Shown here piece by piece: positions 27,615-36,072 of a stretch of DNA of 64,000 nt (within the stretch, counting starts at the first letter, position 1; each line of letters opens with the position of its first letter). Source of the stretch: Xanthomonas rydalmerensis. Lineage in GTDB: Bacteria > Pseudomonadota > Gammaproteobacteria > Xanthomonadales > Xanthomonadaceae. The position numbers were made by a program, and so were the translations under genes. The stretch spans positions 2,256,001 through 2,320,000 of the forward strand of contig NZ_CP126170.1 in NCBI RefSeq assembly GCF_033170385.1, written 5' to 3'. A model generated the notes under the pieces. It ran no database searches, was not told the DNA's origin, and was given only the letters and a program-made list of their open reading frames with translations.

Positions 27615-29432
27615 TCAGCTTTCGTGATGGTCGTGGTCGTGGCGCCCGTCGTGGTGGGCGGGGGTCGGGCGCTGTGCCGGGTGCGACTCGGCTGGACGCG
27701 GCGCCGGCATGCGCGGCGGTGGCGAGAACCGGGCGACGCGCTGCTCCTGGCGTGGTTCCGGCATCGGTGCGCGCATCGCCTCGCGCGGCATCTCCGGCGC
27801 CCGCGCTTCGCGTTCGGGCGCCGGCGCATGCCAGGCCTGGGCGCGCGGGGCGTCGGCCGGCATCGCCTGGCGCGGCGGCTGCGTGCGTGCCATCTCGCGG
27901 GCGAAGCCGGAGGGCTGCATGCCCGGGTCGCCGTGCCGCGACGGTTCGGCGACGCGCGCTTCCGGCATGCCGCCACGATTGGCGACGGCCTCGTGCGGCA
28001 CCGGCGTGGGCGTCAGCGCCTGCGGCACCGGGCGGCCATGGAACTGCGGGACCGGCATCGACGGAGCCGCGCGCGGTGCGTTCGGCTGGGCCATCGCCAC
28101 GGTATGTGGCGGTGCCGCAGCGCGCTGGGCGAAGCCGGGCAGCAGCCGCGGATCGCGCGCGGCGGCCATGGCCGCTGGCGTGCCCGGGCTCGGCAGGCGC
28201 TGCACCGGCGGCGGCATCGCCGCGACCGGGCGGCCGGCCTGCAGCATCTGGTGGGTGAAGTGCGGCATGCTCTGCGGCATCGCGCCCGGCTGGGCGCGGG
28301 TCGGCCCGAACGCCGCGGCCGGCATGCGTGCGCCCATCGCCGCGGCGGTCATTGCGGCACCTGGAGCATGCGTGGCGGCGAAGGCCTGCTGACCGCCCGG
28401 CCCACCCATCGGTGCGGCCGGCGGCGGCGCGCCGCGGTAGTCGTTGTGCACGTAGCTGCGGTTGTCGTAGTGGTTGTTGATGATGGTGGTGCGCGGCGCG
28501 TACACGCTGTTGCGGTAGACCACGTAGTTCGGCGCCGATGGCGGCGCGTTCCAGTTCACCCCCCAGTTGTTCCAGCCCCAGCTGTGCCACGGCGGTGCCG
28601 GTTCCAGCCAGCCGAACACGCTGTGGTGGTGATGTTCGAGCGCGTCGCCGACCAGCACGCCGACGCCGAAGGAGATGATGCCGGCGGTGACCAGGTCGCC
28701 GGTGTCGTAGTAGGGGCGCGGCGGGCGGTAGCGGTACTCGCGGTAGACGTTGACCGGTGCGCCGTAGACCACGTCGGGGTCGTAGCGCGGCACGTAGACC
28801 ACGTCCGGCTGCGCCGGCTCGATCACGATGGTGCGGGTCGGCGGTGGTACCGCGTCGGCATAGGCCGGCGCCGGTTCGACCACCGTGCGCTGCACCACCT
28901 GCACGCGCTGTTGCGGGGTGCTGCGCAGGTGGCCCTGCGCCTGCGCACGCTGGCGCATCACCTGCACCGCGTCCAGCACCTGGTTGGGGTCGTGGGCGTA
29001 GGCATCGCCCAGCGAGCGGGTCCAGTCGCCGTTGCCGGCCAGTTGGTCGACCACGTCGGGGAAGGCGGTCAGCGCCTTGACGCTGGGGTCCCAAGGCTGC
29101 GCCGCGGCCGCCTGCAGGCGGTCGGTGGCGGACAGGGTGCGGTTGTTGCGCAGCCAGTCCTGCGCGGATACCACCTGATCCGGATACACCGAGGCGGCGA
29201 GGGTCTGCGCCAGCAGCTTGTCCGGGAACAGCGCGATCGGCGCCACCAGTTGATACAGCTGGTCGGCGGTGGGCGGTACGTAGGGGGCGGGCGCGGGGGC
29301 CGCGGCGGGGGCGGGCGCATCGGCCTGGGTCGCGGGGGATGGCGTTTCTTGTCGCTGACAGGCGCCCAGCGCCACCACGCTCAGCGCGGTGAACAGGGCC
29401 AGCCTGGCCGGGGGTAGGGGACGGAACTCCAT
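27615..29432 (-). CDS. DUF3300 lipoprotein with histidine-rich tail
   Basis: A lipoprotein of 605 residues from the ATG at 29432, which has a GAGGTG ribosome site. Lipobox VALGACQ. A DUF3300 domain follows (YQLVAPIALFPDKLLAQTLA, YPDQVVSAQDWL), then a region with HHHHSVFGW and many aromatic residues, then a long Pro/Ala/Met-rich tail. The last residues are HHDGRHDHDHHES, a likely metal-binding stretch. It lies 126 bases downstream of zupT on the same strand. The family has no established function; a zinc link is inferred from the tail and the neighbour. Confidence 0.87.
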   Translation of the reverse strand: MEFRPLPPARLALFTALSVVALGACQRQETPSPATQADAPAPAAAPAPAPYVPPTADQLYQLVAPIALFPDKLLAQTLAASVYPDQVVSAQDWLRNNRTLSATDRLQAAAAQPWDPSVKALTAFPDVVDQLAGNGDWTRSLGDAYAHDPNQVLDAVQVMRQRAQAQGHLRSTPQQRVQVVQRTVVEPAPAYADAVPPPTRTIVIEPAQPDVVYVPRYDPDVVYGAPVNVYREYRYRPPRPYYDTGDLVTAGIISFGVGVLVGDALEHHHHSVFGWLEPAPPWHSWGWNNWGVNWNAPPSAPNYVVYRNSVYAPRTTIINNHYDNRSYVHNDYRGAPPPAAPMGGPGGQQAFAATHAPGAAMTAAAMGARMPAAAFGPTRAQPGAMPQSMPHFTHQMLQAGRPVAAMPPPVQRLPSPGTPAAMAAARDPRLLPGFAQRAAAPPHTVAMAQPNAPRAAPSMPVPQFHGRPVPQALTPTPVPHEAVANRGGMPEARVAEPSRHGDPGMQPSGFAREMARTQPPRQAMPADAPRAQAWHAPAPEREARAPEMPREAMRAPMPEPRQEQRVARFSPPPRMPAPRPAESHPAQRPTPAHHDGRHDHDHHES

Positions 29433-29558
29433 GCGACACCTCATCGAGCGGGGCGAAGGTGGCCGCAGCATGCGCCGCCTTGGGTGTCTGCGACCTTTCT
29501 GCGCAGCGTCGCCGCGCGGGCCAGCGAGCGCGCGTTCAGGCGGCGCCCACGGGCACGC

Positions 29559-30380
29559 TCAGACCGGCGCGGACAGGCGGAACAGCACCAGGCTGAGCGC
29601 CAGCGTGGCCATGCCCGCGACCAGGCCGTACACCGTCTCGTGCCCCTGCGCGTAGCGCTTGGCCGCCGGCAGCAATTCGTCCAGGGCCAGGAACACCATC
29701 ACCCCGGCGATCAGCCCGAACACCGCGCCGAACACCGCATCGGACAGGAAGCGCGCCAGCGCGACGTAGCCGATCAGCGCGCCGATCGGCTCGGCCAGGC
29801 CGGACAGCAGGCTGGCGCCGAAGGCATAGGACTTGCGCCCGGTGGCGTAATGCACCGGCACCGCGATGGCGATGCCCTCGGGGATGTTGTGCACGGCGAT
29901 GGCGAAGGCCAGCGGCATGCCGACCGCCGGGCTTTCCAGCGTCGCGAAGAAGGTGGCCAGGCCCTCGGGGAAGTTGTGCGCGGTGATCGCCACCGCGGTG
30001 AGCAGGCCGACACGCTTGACGTAGGCACGGTTGTCGTCGCGGAACAGTGGATCGCGGCTGTTGAGGCTTTCGTGCGGATTGGGTACCAGCCGGTCGATGG
30101 TCACGATCAGCACCATGCCGGCCAGGAACGCCAGGGTGGCGTAGGCTTGGCCCAGGCGCGGATCGAAGGCCTCGCTGAAGGCGGCGATCGACTTGCCGAG
30201 GATCTCGGTCAGCGACACGTACACCATCGCGCCGGCGGAGAATGCCAGGCCGAAGGCGAGCAGGCGCGGATTGGGCCCCTTGCTGAACAACACCAGCACG
30301 CTGCCCAGGCCGGTGGCCAAGCCGGCGGCGAGGGTCACGCCGAGCGCGACCAGGACATTGTGCAGCGGGATATCCAGCAT
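29559..30380 (-). CDS. zupT: ZIP-family zinc transporter ZupT
   Basis: An inner-membrane divalent-metal importer of 273 residues with about eight helices. Two signature metal-binding motifs are present, HNFPEG at 135-140 and HNIPEG at 164-169, on adjacent helices as in bacterial ZupT. Length agrees with the family. It is followed by the His-tailed DUF3300 gene; no Zur box was identified. Confidence 0.95.
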   Translation of the reverse strand: MLDIPLHNVLVALGVTLAAGLATGLGSVLVLFSKGPNPRLLAFGLAFSAGAMVYVSLTEILGKSIAAFSEAFDPRLGQAYATLAFLAGMVLIVTIDRLVPNPHESLNSRDPLFRDDNRAYVKRVGLLTAVAITAHNFPEGLATFFATLESPAVGMPLAFAIAVHNIPEGIAIAVPVHYATGRKSYAFGASLLSGLAEPIGALIGYVALARFLSDAVFGAVFGLIAGVMVFLALDELLPAAKRYAQGHETVYGLVAGMATLALSLVLFRLSAPV

Positions 30381-30465
30381 GCGCCGGCGGCTCCTAGGAA
30401 GAGGCGTCGATCAAACCCGGCGCGGTGCGGGTGTCGCGTGAAGGCGCGCCGCGCGCGCCCATGGT

Positions 30466-30912
30466 TCAGCCAGCCTTGTGCGCCTGGGCGTCCAGCGCGA
30501 AGCAACGGTCCGGGCGCGGCTGCGGCGGATTGAAATTGACCGGCACCTGGATGGTCCACGGCACCGCCTGGCCGTTGCGGGTGGCGGGCTTGAAGGTCCA
30601 GCCGCGCACGGCCTCCTGCGCCGAGGCGTCCAGCTTGGCCTGGCCGCTGCCGGCAACCACGTCCACCTCGGTCGGCTTGCCCTGCACGCCGACCACCACC
30701 TTCAGCACCACCTTGCCGCCAACACCGGCGCAGGCCACGTCGATCGGATAGTCCGGCGGCGGCGTCTTCACCGCGGCGACCTCGGTCGGCGGCTGCGCCA
30801 CGGTGTGTTGCTGCGATTGCTGGGATTGGCCGCAGGCGCTGAGCAGCACGGCGCTCAGGCAGGCCAGGGGGAGCAGACGGCGGGCGGTAGCGGTGGCGGT
30901 CATCGGGTTCAT
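30466..30912 (-). CDS. Lipoprotein with TonB C-terminal-like domain
   Basis: A 148-residue protein with lipobox LLSACG, a short linker and a domain matching the TonB C-terminus ([40 protein letters not shown]). Unlike TonB it has no inner-membrane helix, so it cannot couple to ExbBD in the usual way. Its ATG overlaps the phhB stop in an ATGA, so it is translated together with phhB. A second ATG at 30903 is possible. Role unknown. Confidence 0.82.
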   Translation of the reverse strand: MNPMTATATARRLLPLACLSAVLLSACGQSQQSQQHTVAQPPTEVAAVKTPPPDYPIDVACAGVGGKVVLKVVVGVQGKPTEVDVVAGSGQAKLDASAQEAVRGWTFKPATRNGQAVPWTIQVPVNFNPPQPRPDRCFALDAQAHKAG

Positions 30913-31250
30913 TCCGGAAGAGCGGACGCCTTGGCGGCGCAGATGAAGTCGTTCTCGCTGAGGCCACCGACATCGTGGGTGGAATAGCGCACCACCACGC
31001 GGTCGTAGTGCACGCCCAGGTCGGGGTGGTGGTCCTCGCGGTGCGCGATCCAGGCCAGCGCGTTGACGAAGGCCAGGGTGCGGTAATAGTCGGGGAAGCG
31101 GAAGGTGCGGCTGATCGCGGTGCCGTTCTCCACCACGTCCCAGCCGGGCACCTGCGGCAGCAGTTCGGCCAGGCGCGCCTGGGTCAGTTTGTATTCGCCG
31201 CCCTTGCAGGGCGAGCAATGGGCCTGGACGAGCGGGATCAGGTCGTTCAT
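30909..31250 (-). CDS. phhB: Pterin-4a-carbinolamine dehydratase
   Basis: A 113-residue cytoplasmic enzyme that dehydrates 4a-hydroxytetrahydrobiopterin so that phenylalanine hydroxylase can recycle its cofactor. The family motif is in [20 protein letters not shown] with the catalytic histidines, preceded by [20 protein letters not shown]. No phhA gene is adjacent. The ATG at 31250 fits the family length. Confidence 0.95.
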   Translation of the reverse strand: MNDLIPLVQAHCSPCKGGEYKLTQARLAELLPQVPGWDVVENGTAISRTFRFPDYYRTLAFVNALAWIAHREDHHPDLGVHYDRVVVRYSTHDVGGLSENDFICAAKASALPE

Positions 31251-31335
31251 GGTGGTCTCTGCGGTGGAACGGACAGGGCCGGTCAACATACCGCCCGCGA
31301 CGAGCGCAGGGCGTGGAAGGGTCTAGAATACCCGC

Positions 31336-31932
31336 ATGATCCAGATCTCAGACAACGCACAGGCCCATTTCCGCAAGTTGCTCGAACGCGAGGCCGTGCC
31401 CGGCATGGGCGTACGCCTGAGCGCGGTCGATGCCGGCACCCCGCGCGCCGATGCGCGGCTGGAGTTCGCCGAGCCGGCGGACCTGGCCGGCGACGAATGG
31501 GCGATCGATTGCGCCGGCTTCACCCTGTACGTGGCAGCCGACAGCGTCGGCTGGCTCGACGGCGCGGAAATCGACTACGTCACCCAGGGCACCGGCCAGC
31601 AACTCACCATCAAGGCGCCGAAGATCAAGGGCGAAGCCCCGGGCGAGGCGGCCTCGCTGGTGGAACGGGTGCGCTGGGTGGTGGAAAACGAGGTCAATCC
31701 GCAGCTGGCCCAGCATGGCGGCCGCGTGGCGGTGCAGGAAGTGTCCGCCGATGGCGTGGTGCTGCTGCGCTTCGGCGGCGGCTGCCACGGCTGCGGCATG
31801 GCCGACGTGACCTTGAAGCAGGGCATCGAGAAGACCCTGATGGGCCGCGTGCCGGGCGTGACCGCGGTGCGCGACGCCACCGACCACGACACCGGCAGCG
31901 CCCCCTACATTCCGCGCGATTCGGCCGCCTGA
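31336..31932 (+). CDS. nfuA: Fe-S cluster carrier NfuA
   Basis: A 198-residue iron-sulfur carrier that receives a 4Fe-4S cluster and passes it to apoproteins. A degenerate A-type N-terminal domain (about 1-95, lacking the cluster cysteines) precedes the Nfu domain, with cluster-binding C150 and C153 in [19 protein letters not shown]. It is divergent from phhB and 13 bases before the repetitive membrane protein gene. Confidence 0.96.
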   Translation: MIQISDNAQAHFRKLLEREAVPGMGVRLSAVDAGTPRADARLEFAEPADLAGDEWAIDCAGFTLYVAADSVGWLDGAEIDYVTQGTGQQLTIKAPKIKGEAPGEAASLVERVRWVVENEVNPQLAQHGGRVAVQEVSADGVVLLRFGGGCHGCGMADVTLKQGIEKTLMGRVPGVTAVRDATDHDTGSAPYIPRDSAA

Positions 31933-31945
31933 CTTTCCACTGCCG

Positions 31946-33664
31946 GTGACGCGCGCCACCGACATCCTCGATGCGCTGTTGGCGCGCACGCCGCGCAAGC
32001 TGCTGCGCGATCGCCGCACCGGCCTGCCGTACGCGTGGGCGCACTGGATCGCGGCGCAACCGGTCGTGCCTCGGCCGTTTGCAGCCCCCGAGCTGATCGC
32101 GGCGATGCCGCCGGCCTCGCCGCCTGCGACCCTGCGCCTGCCGGCCTTGCCGCTGTGGCAGGCGTTCCGCCGCCTGTGGTGGCAGCACTGGGATCCGGCG
32201 CCCTACGACCAGCGCTGGTGGCGGCGCCTGGCCGTCCTGCTGAGCTTGTTGCTGCACCTGCTGTTCGCGGTGTTTTTGCTGTGGGTGGCGTTCGTGCGCT
32301 GGCTGCCGCCGCGCGCCGACGCGGACGCCGCCGGGCGCGTACAGGTGGAATTCGTCGGCCGCGGCACGCCCGCCGAACGCGGTGGCGGTGCGCCGGCCGA
32401 GGCGGCCGCCGCTGCAACGGCGGCGGCGCCGACCCCGCGTGCGCAGCACGCCGCGACCGCGCGCTCGCGCCCGACGCCGCCGGCTGCTGCAGCGCCCGCA
32501 CCGGCCGCGGCGCCGACTCCGGTTCCCGCTCCAGCTCCCGTTCCGCCGGTGCCCACGCAGACCACGGCCAGTGCGCCGCCACCGCCGGCGGAGCAGCCGC
32601 TGCAGGTGACCGAGACCCCGACGCCCACCCGCGACTTCGTGCTGCCGCCACCGCCGAGCGTGCGCGTGCCGGTGCCGACACCGCGCGCGGTGGTGCCGCC
32701 GGACGTGCAGGTGCCGGTACGCGAGGTCGAGGTGGTCACCGACGTGCCGACCGTGGCCCAGCTGCGCCCGCGCGACATCGCGGTGCCGCGCCCAGTCGCA
32801 CCGCAGGTGCAGGTGCGCGAACGCGAGGTGCCGGCACCGCTGCCGCAGGTGCAGGTTCCGGCGCCGCAGCTGCGCACGCCCGAGCCCACGCCGGTGCCGC
32901 GCAGCGCCGAGGTACCGCAGGTGCGTCAGATCGAAGTGCCAACGCCGAGCACCGCTACCGCGAGCGCGCCCATGCCAGCACCGGCGACCGCTCCGGACGC
33001 AGCGCCGGCCAGCGCGCCGACAGCGCAGCAGGCGCCGGTCGCAGCAGCCGGTGCCGCCGCCAGTGCGCCCGCCAAGCCGACCGCGCCCGCGGCCGGCACC
33101 GCGCCGCCCGGGAGCCAGGCCGCGGCCCCGGGAAGCGGCCCGGCCCCGGTCGCTCGCGATGGTGGCTGGGCCACGCCGCAGCGTGGCGACGACTGGGGCG
33201 CGGCTGCGCGCAACCGCTCCGGCGATGCCGGTGCCGGCGCCAGCAAGGGCGGCGGCTTGTTCAATGCCGACGGCAGCGTGCGCCTGGCCGATGGCCGCGG
33301 CAACGACCAGACCCCTGCGCGCAGCGCGCCCGGGTCCGAGACCGACAGCTGGACCCGCGAGCGCATCGAAAAGGCCGGGGAGTGGCTCAAGCGTCCGCCG
33401 TACGACTACACGCCGACCTCGTTCGACAAGTACTGGCTGCCGAACGCGACCCTGCTGGAGGAGTGGGTGCGGCGCGGCATCAAGTCGGTGAAGATCCCGA
33501 TTCCGGGCACCACCAGCAGCATTTCCTGCGTGATCTCGATCCTGCAGGTGGGTGGTGGCTGCGGCATCACCGATCCCAATCTCAACGAGCAGCCGGCCGG
33601 CGCGCGGCCGCCACCGAACGTGCCGTTCAAGCGCGAACTGCAAGAGGACAACGGCAGCCGCTGA
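31946..33664 (+). CDS. Proline/alanine-rich 'repetitive' transmembrane protein
   Basis: A 572-residue protein. A cytoplasmic N-terminus of about 94 residues leads into one helix at about 95-117 (LAVLLSLLLHLLFAVFLLWV). A long periplasmic stretch of Pro, Ala, Thr and Val with V-P-x-P-like repeats (about 140-400) follows, then a compact C-terminal domain (about 455-565) with PPYDYTPTSFDKYWLPNATL, conserved-looking cysteines (ISCVISILQVGGGCGITDPN) and a charged end. The layout resembles TonB or TolA spanning proteins but with a different end domain. GTG start 13 bases after nfuA, so an operon is likely. Function unknown. Confidence 0.8.
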   Translation: MTRATDILDALLARTPRKLLRDRRTGLPYAWAHWIAAQPVVPRPFAAPELIAAMPPASPPATLRLPALPLWQAFRRLWWQHWDPAPYDQRWWRRLAVLLSLLLHLLFAVFLLWVAFVRWLPPRADADAAGRVQVEFVGRGTPAERGGGAPAEAAAAATAAAPTPRAQHAATARSRPTPPAAAAPAPAAAPTPVPAPAPVPPVPTQTTASAPPPPAEQPLQVTETPTPTRDFVLPPPPSVRVPVPTPRAVVPPDVQVPVREVEVVTDVPTVAQLRPRDIAVPRPVAPQVQVREREVPAPLPQVQVPAPQLRTPEPTPVPRSAEVPQVRQIEVPTPSTATASAPMPAPATAPDAAPASAPTAQQAPVAAAGAAASAPAKPTAPAAGTAPPGSQAAAPGSGPAPVARDGGWATPQRGDDWGAAARNRSGDAGAGASKGGGLFNADGSVRLADGRGNDQTPARSAPGSETDSWTRERIEKAGEWLKRPPYDYTPTSFDKYWLPNATLLEEWVRRGIKSVKIPIPGTTSSISCVISILQVGGGCGITDPNLNEQPAGARPPPNVPFKRELQEDNGSR

Positions 33665-33906
33665 GCGCGGCGATGACTGGATCGGGACGGGTTCGTTGTC
33701 GCTGTGCGATGCGGGATGCGCCGGGACGGCGTGCGCCATGCCTGGCTGCACACCGGTCATGCCGATCGCGATGGGGAGTCGGCCTATGCCGAGCGAGACG
33801 TCGACATCGGCGCGTAGAACACCGCATCCACCACGCTGCTGATGTCCGGGATCGCCCGAGCGTCCGGCACGTCATGCGACGTGCGGGATGCCTGGCGATG
33901 GTCGGC

Positions 33907-34368
33907 TCAGTTCACGCCGTGCAGGTCGCGCAACTGGCTGCTGCGCGAGCCGAAGTAGGCGGCCAGGTCGGCGATGTCCTGGTCGCTCAGCTGCGCCGCC
34001 TGCGGGCTCATCAGCGGATGCGTGCGGGTGCCGCCGCGATAGGCCTGCAGTGCGTGCGCGAGATAGTCGCCGTACTGGCCGCCCAGCTTGGGGTAGGTCG
34101 GGTCGATCGGCGCGTTGCCGTCGGCGCCATGGCAGTCGATGCAGCTCTGCCCGGTGGCCTTGCCTTTGGCGTGGGCCAGCTTGTCGCCGGCCTCGATGCG
34201 CCCGCCGGGCAGGCCGGCGGAGGAGCCGGAACCGTGCTCGCCGCTGGCGTGGCCGGGATCGCCGGCGGATTTGCTGGTGGATTCCACCTGCGATTGCGAA
34301 CAGGCCCCCAGGCACAGGGCGGCAAGCAGGACGAGGGCGGGACGCAAGGCGTGCGCGGCGTTCGGCAT
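33907..34368 (-). CDS. Class I c-type cytochrome, lipoprotein
   Basis: A 153-residue periplasmic electron carrier with lipobox LCLGACS, a flexible Gly/Ser-rich linker and one haem c site CIDCH, then a distal Met in HPLMSPQA and the typical DIADLAAYFGS helix. It sits seven bases after the other cytochrome gene and is co-transcribed with it. The partner oxidase is not local. Confidence 0.9.
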   Translation of the reverse strand: MPNAAHALRPALVLLAALCLGACSQSQVESTSKSAGDPGHASGEHGSGSSAGLPGGRIEAGDKLAHAKGKATGQSCIDCHGADGNAPIDPTYPKLGGQYGDYLAHALQAYRGGTRTHPLMSPQAAQLSDQDIADLAAYFGSRSSQLRDLHGVN

Positions 34369-34375
34369 GGGAGGC

Positions 34376-34759
34376 CTACTTGAGGGTGGACAGGAAAGCG
34401 GCGATGTCGGCGATCTCCTGGTCGGAGAAGCTTTCCGCCTGGGCCTGCATGGTCGGATGCTTGCGCTTGCCGAGCCGGTATTCGGTCAGCGCCTGGGTCA
34501 GGTACTGCGCCGACTGCCCGCCGATCTTGGGGATGCGGTAGCTGGGGTAGGCGTTCTTGTAGCCGGTGACGCCGTGGCAGCCCTGACAGGTGTAGGTGAG
34601 CACCCGACCATTGGCGGCATTGCCCTGCACGGGCGCGGGTGCCGCGGCTGCGGCTGCGGGAGCGGCGGGCGCCGGCGCGGTCTGCGCCATGGCCGGGGCG
34701 GCCCCAACGGAAACGAGTACGGCCAGAGCAAAACAAGCGGCTAGCGGCTGCGTGCGCAT
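34376..34759 (-). CDS. Class I c-type cytochrome, soluble periplasmic
   Basis: A 127-residue exported cytochrome. Signal peptide to about residue 25 (APAMAQ), an Ala/Pro linker, haem site CQGCH, distal Met in HPTMQAQA and closing helix EIADIAAFLSTLK. The two cytochromes share the same plan (IGGQSAQYLTQAL / LGGQYGDYLAHAL) and look like a duplication, with one copy lipid-anchored. Together they resemble the two halves of a c4 dihaem cytochrome made as separate proteins. Confidence 0.9.
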   Translation of the reverse strand: MRTQPLAACFALAVLVSVGAAPAMAQTAPAPAAPAAAAAAPAPVQGNAANGRVLTYTCQGCHGVTGYKNAYPSYRIPKIGGQSAQYLTQALTEYRLGKRKHPTMQAQAESFSDQEIADIAAFLSTLK

Positions 34760-34953
34760 GGTTTCGTGGTCCGGAGGACGGATTGGGGTTCCGGCGTGGG
34801 GGAACACGGAACGGCCCGAGTATAGCCTCACCTTTCGCGGCTCCGAAACTGGCCGTGGCGAGGGACCCGTGACCTTTGGGGCATTCGGCATGGTGTCGAT
34901 TGGTGATCTACTTATCTACAACACCATTCACGCCATCCACCGGGGATACGACG

Positions 34954-36072
34954 ATGACGCGACCGCTCACGCGCCGCACTGCCAGTTGCGCTGCCGCGCT
35001 GTTGGTCACCACCACGCTGCTGCTCAGCGCCTGCAAACCGGCCGCCGAAGCCAAGGCCAAGGCCGCCGACAGCGAGAAGGCGCCGGAGGCGGTGCCGGTG
35101 GAGGTGGCCGTGGCCAGCCGCCGCGCGGTGGCGGCCAGCTACAGCGGCACTGCGGCGCTGGAAGCCCGCGCCGAATCGCAGGTGGTGGCCAAGACCTCCG
35201 GCGTGGCCCTGGCGGTGCTGGCCGAGGAGGGCCAGCAGGTGCGCGCCGGGCAGCCGCTGGTGCGGCTGGACCCGGACCGTGCGCGGCTGGCGCTGGCGCA
35301 GAGCGAGGCGCAGTTGCGCAAGCTGGAGAACAACTACCGGCGCTCGCAGCAGTTGGTGGGCCAGCAACTGGTCAGCGCCGCCGACGTCGACCAGATCAAG
35401 TACGACCTGGCTAACGTGCGCGCACAACACCAGTTGGCGTCGCTGGAACTTTCATACGCGACGGTGACGGCGCCGATCTCCGGGGTGATCGCCTCGCGCT
35501 CGATCAAGACCGGCAACTTCGTGCAGATCAACACGCCGATCTTCCGCATCGTCGACGATTCGCGCCTGGAGGCCACGCTCAACGTGCCCGAGCGCGAACT
35601 GGCCACGCTCAAGACCGGGCAGCCGGTGACCCTGCTGGCCGATGCGCTGCCGGGCAAGCAGTTCCGCGGCCGGGTCGACCGCATCGCGCCGGTGGTGGAT
35701 GCCGGCAGCGGTACCTTCCGCGTGGTCTGCGCCTTCGACGAGGGCGCGCAGGCGCTGCAGCCGGGCATGTTCGGGCGCATCCGCATCGATTACGACCAGC
35801 GCGCCGATGCGCTAGTGGTGCCGCGGCTGGCGTTGCTCGACGATGGTGAGCCGGCGGTGTTCCGCGTGGTCGCCGGCAAGGTCGCGCGGGTGCCGGTGAT
35901 GCTGGGCTATGCCGAAGGGCCGTGGGTGGAGATCCGCCAGGGCCTGCAGCCCGGCGACCAGGTGGTCACCGCCGGCAAGGTCGCGCTGCGCGACGGCAGC
36001 CGCGTGCAGGTGATCGCGCCGCAGCGCGAGGTCGCCGACGCCGCGCCGGCCACCGCCGCCGGAGCGCGCTGA
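34954..36072 (+). CDS. RND efflux periplasmic adaptor (MFP), lipoprotein
   Basis: A 372-residue adaptor linking an inner-membrane RND pump to an outer-membrane channel. Lipobox LLLSACK; lipoyl halves and a short coiled-coil hairpin (about 90-150, LALAQSEAQLRKLENNYRRS); beta-barrel and membrane-proximal domains follow (GVIASRSIKTGNFVQINTPI). GGGGA precedes the ATG at 34954. Its stop overlaps the first pump's ATG by one base. No regulator is next to it. Confidence 0.93.
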   Translation: MTRPLTRRTASCAAALLVTTTLLLSACKPAAEAKAKAADSEKAPEAVPVEVAVASRRAVAASYSGTAALEARAESQVVAKTSGVALAVLAEEGQQVRAGQPLVRLDPDRARLALAQSEAQLRKLENNYRRSQQLVGQQLVSAADVDQIKYDLANVRAQHQLASLELSYATVTAPISGVIASRSIKTGNFVQINTPIFRIVDDSRLEATLNVPERELATLKTGQPVTLLADALPGKQFRGRVDRIAPVVDAGSGTFRVVCAFDEGAQALQPGMFGRIRIDYDQRADALVVPRLALLDDGEPAVFRVVAGKVARVPVMLGYAEGPWVEIRQGLQPGDQVVTAGKVALRDGSRVQVIAPQREVADAAPATAAGAR

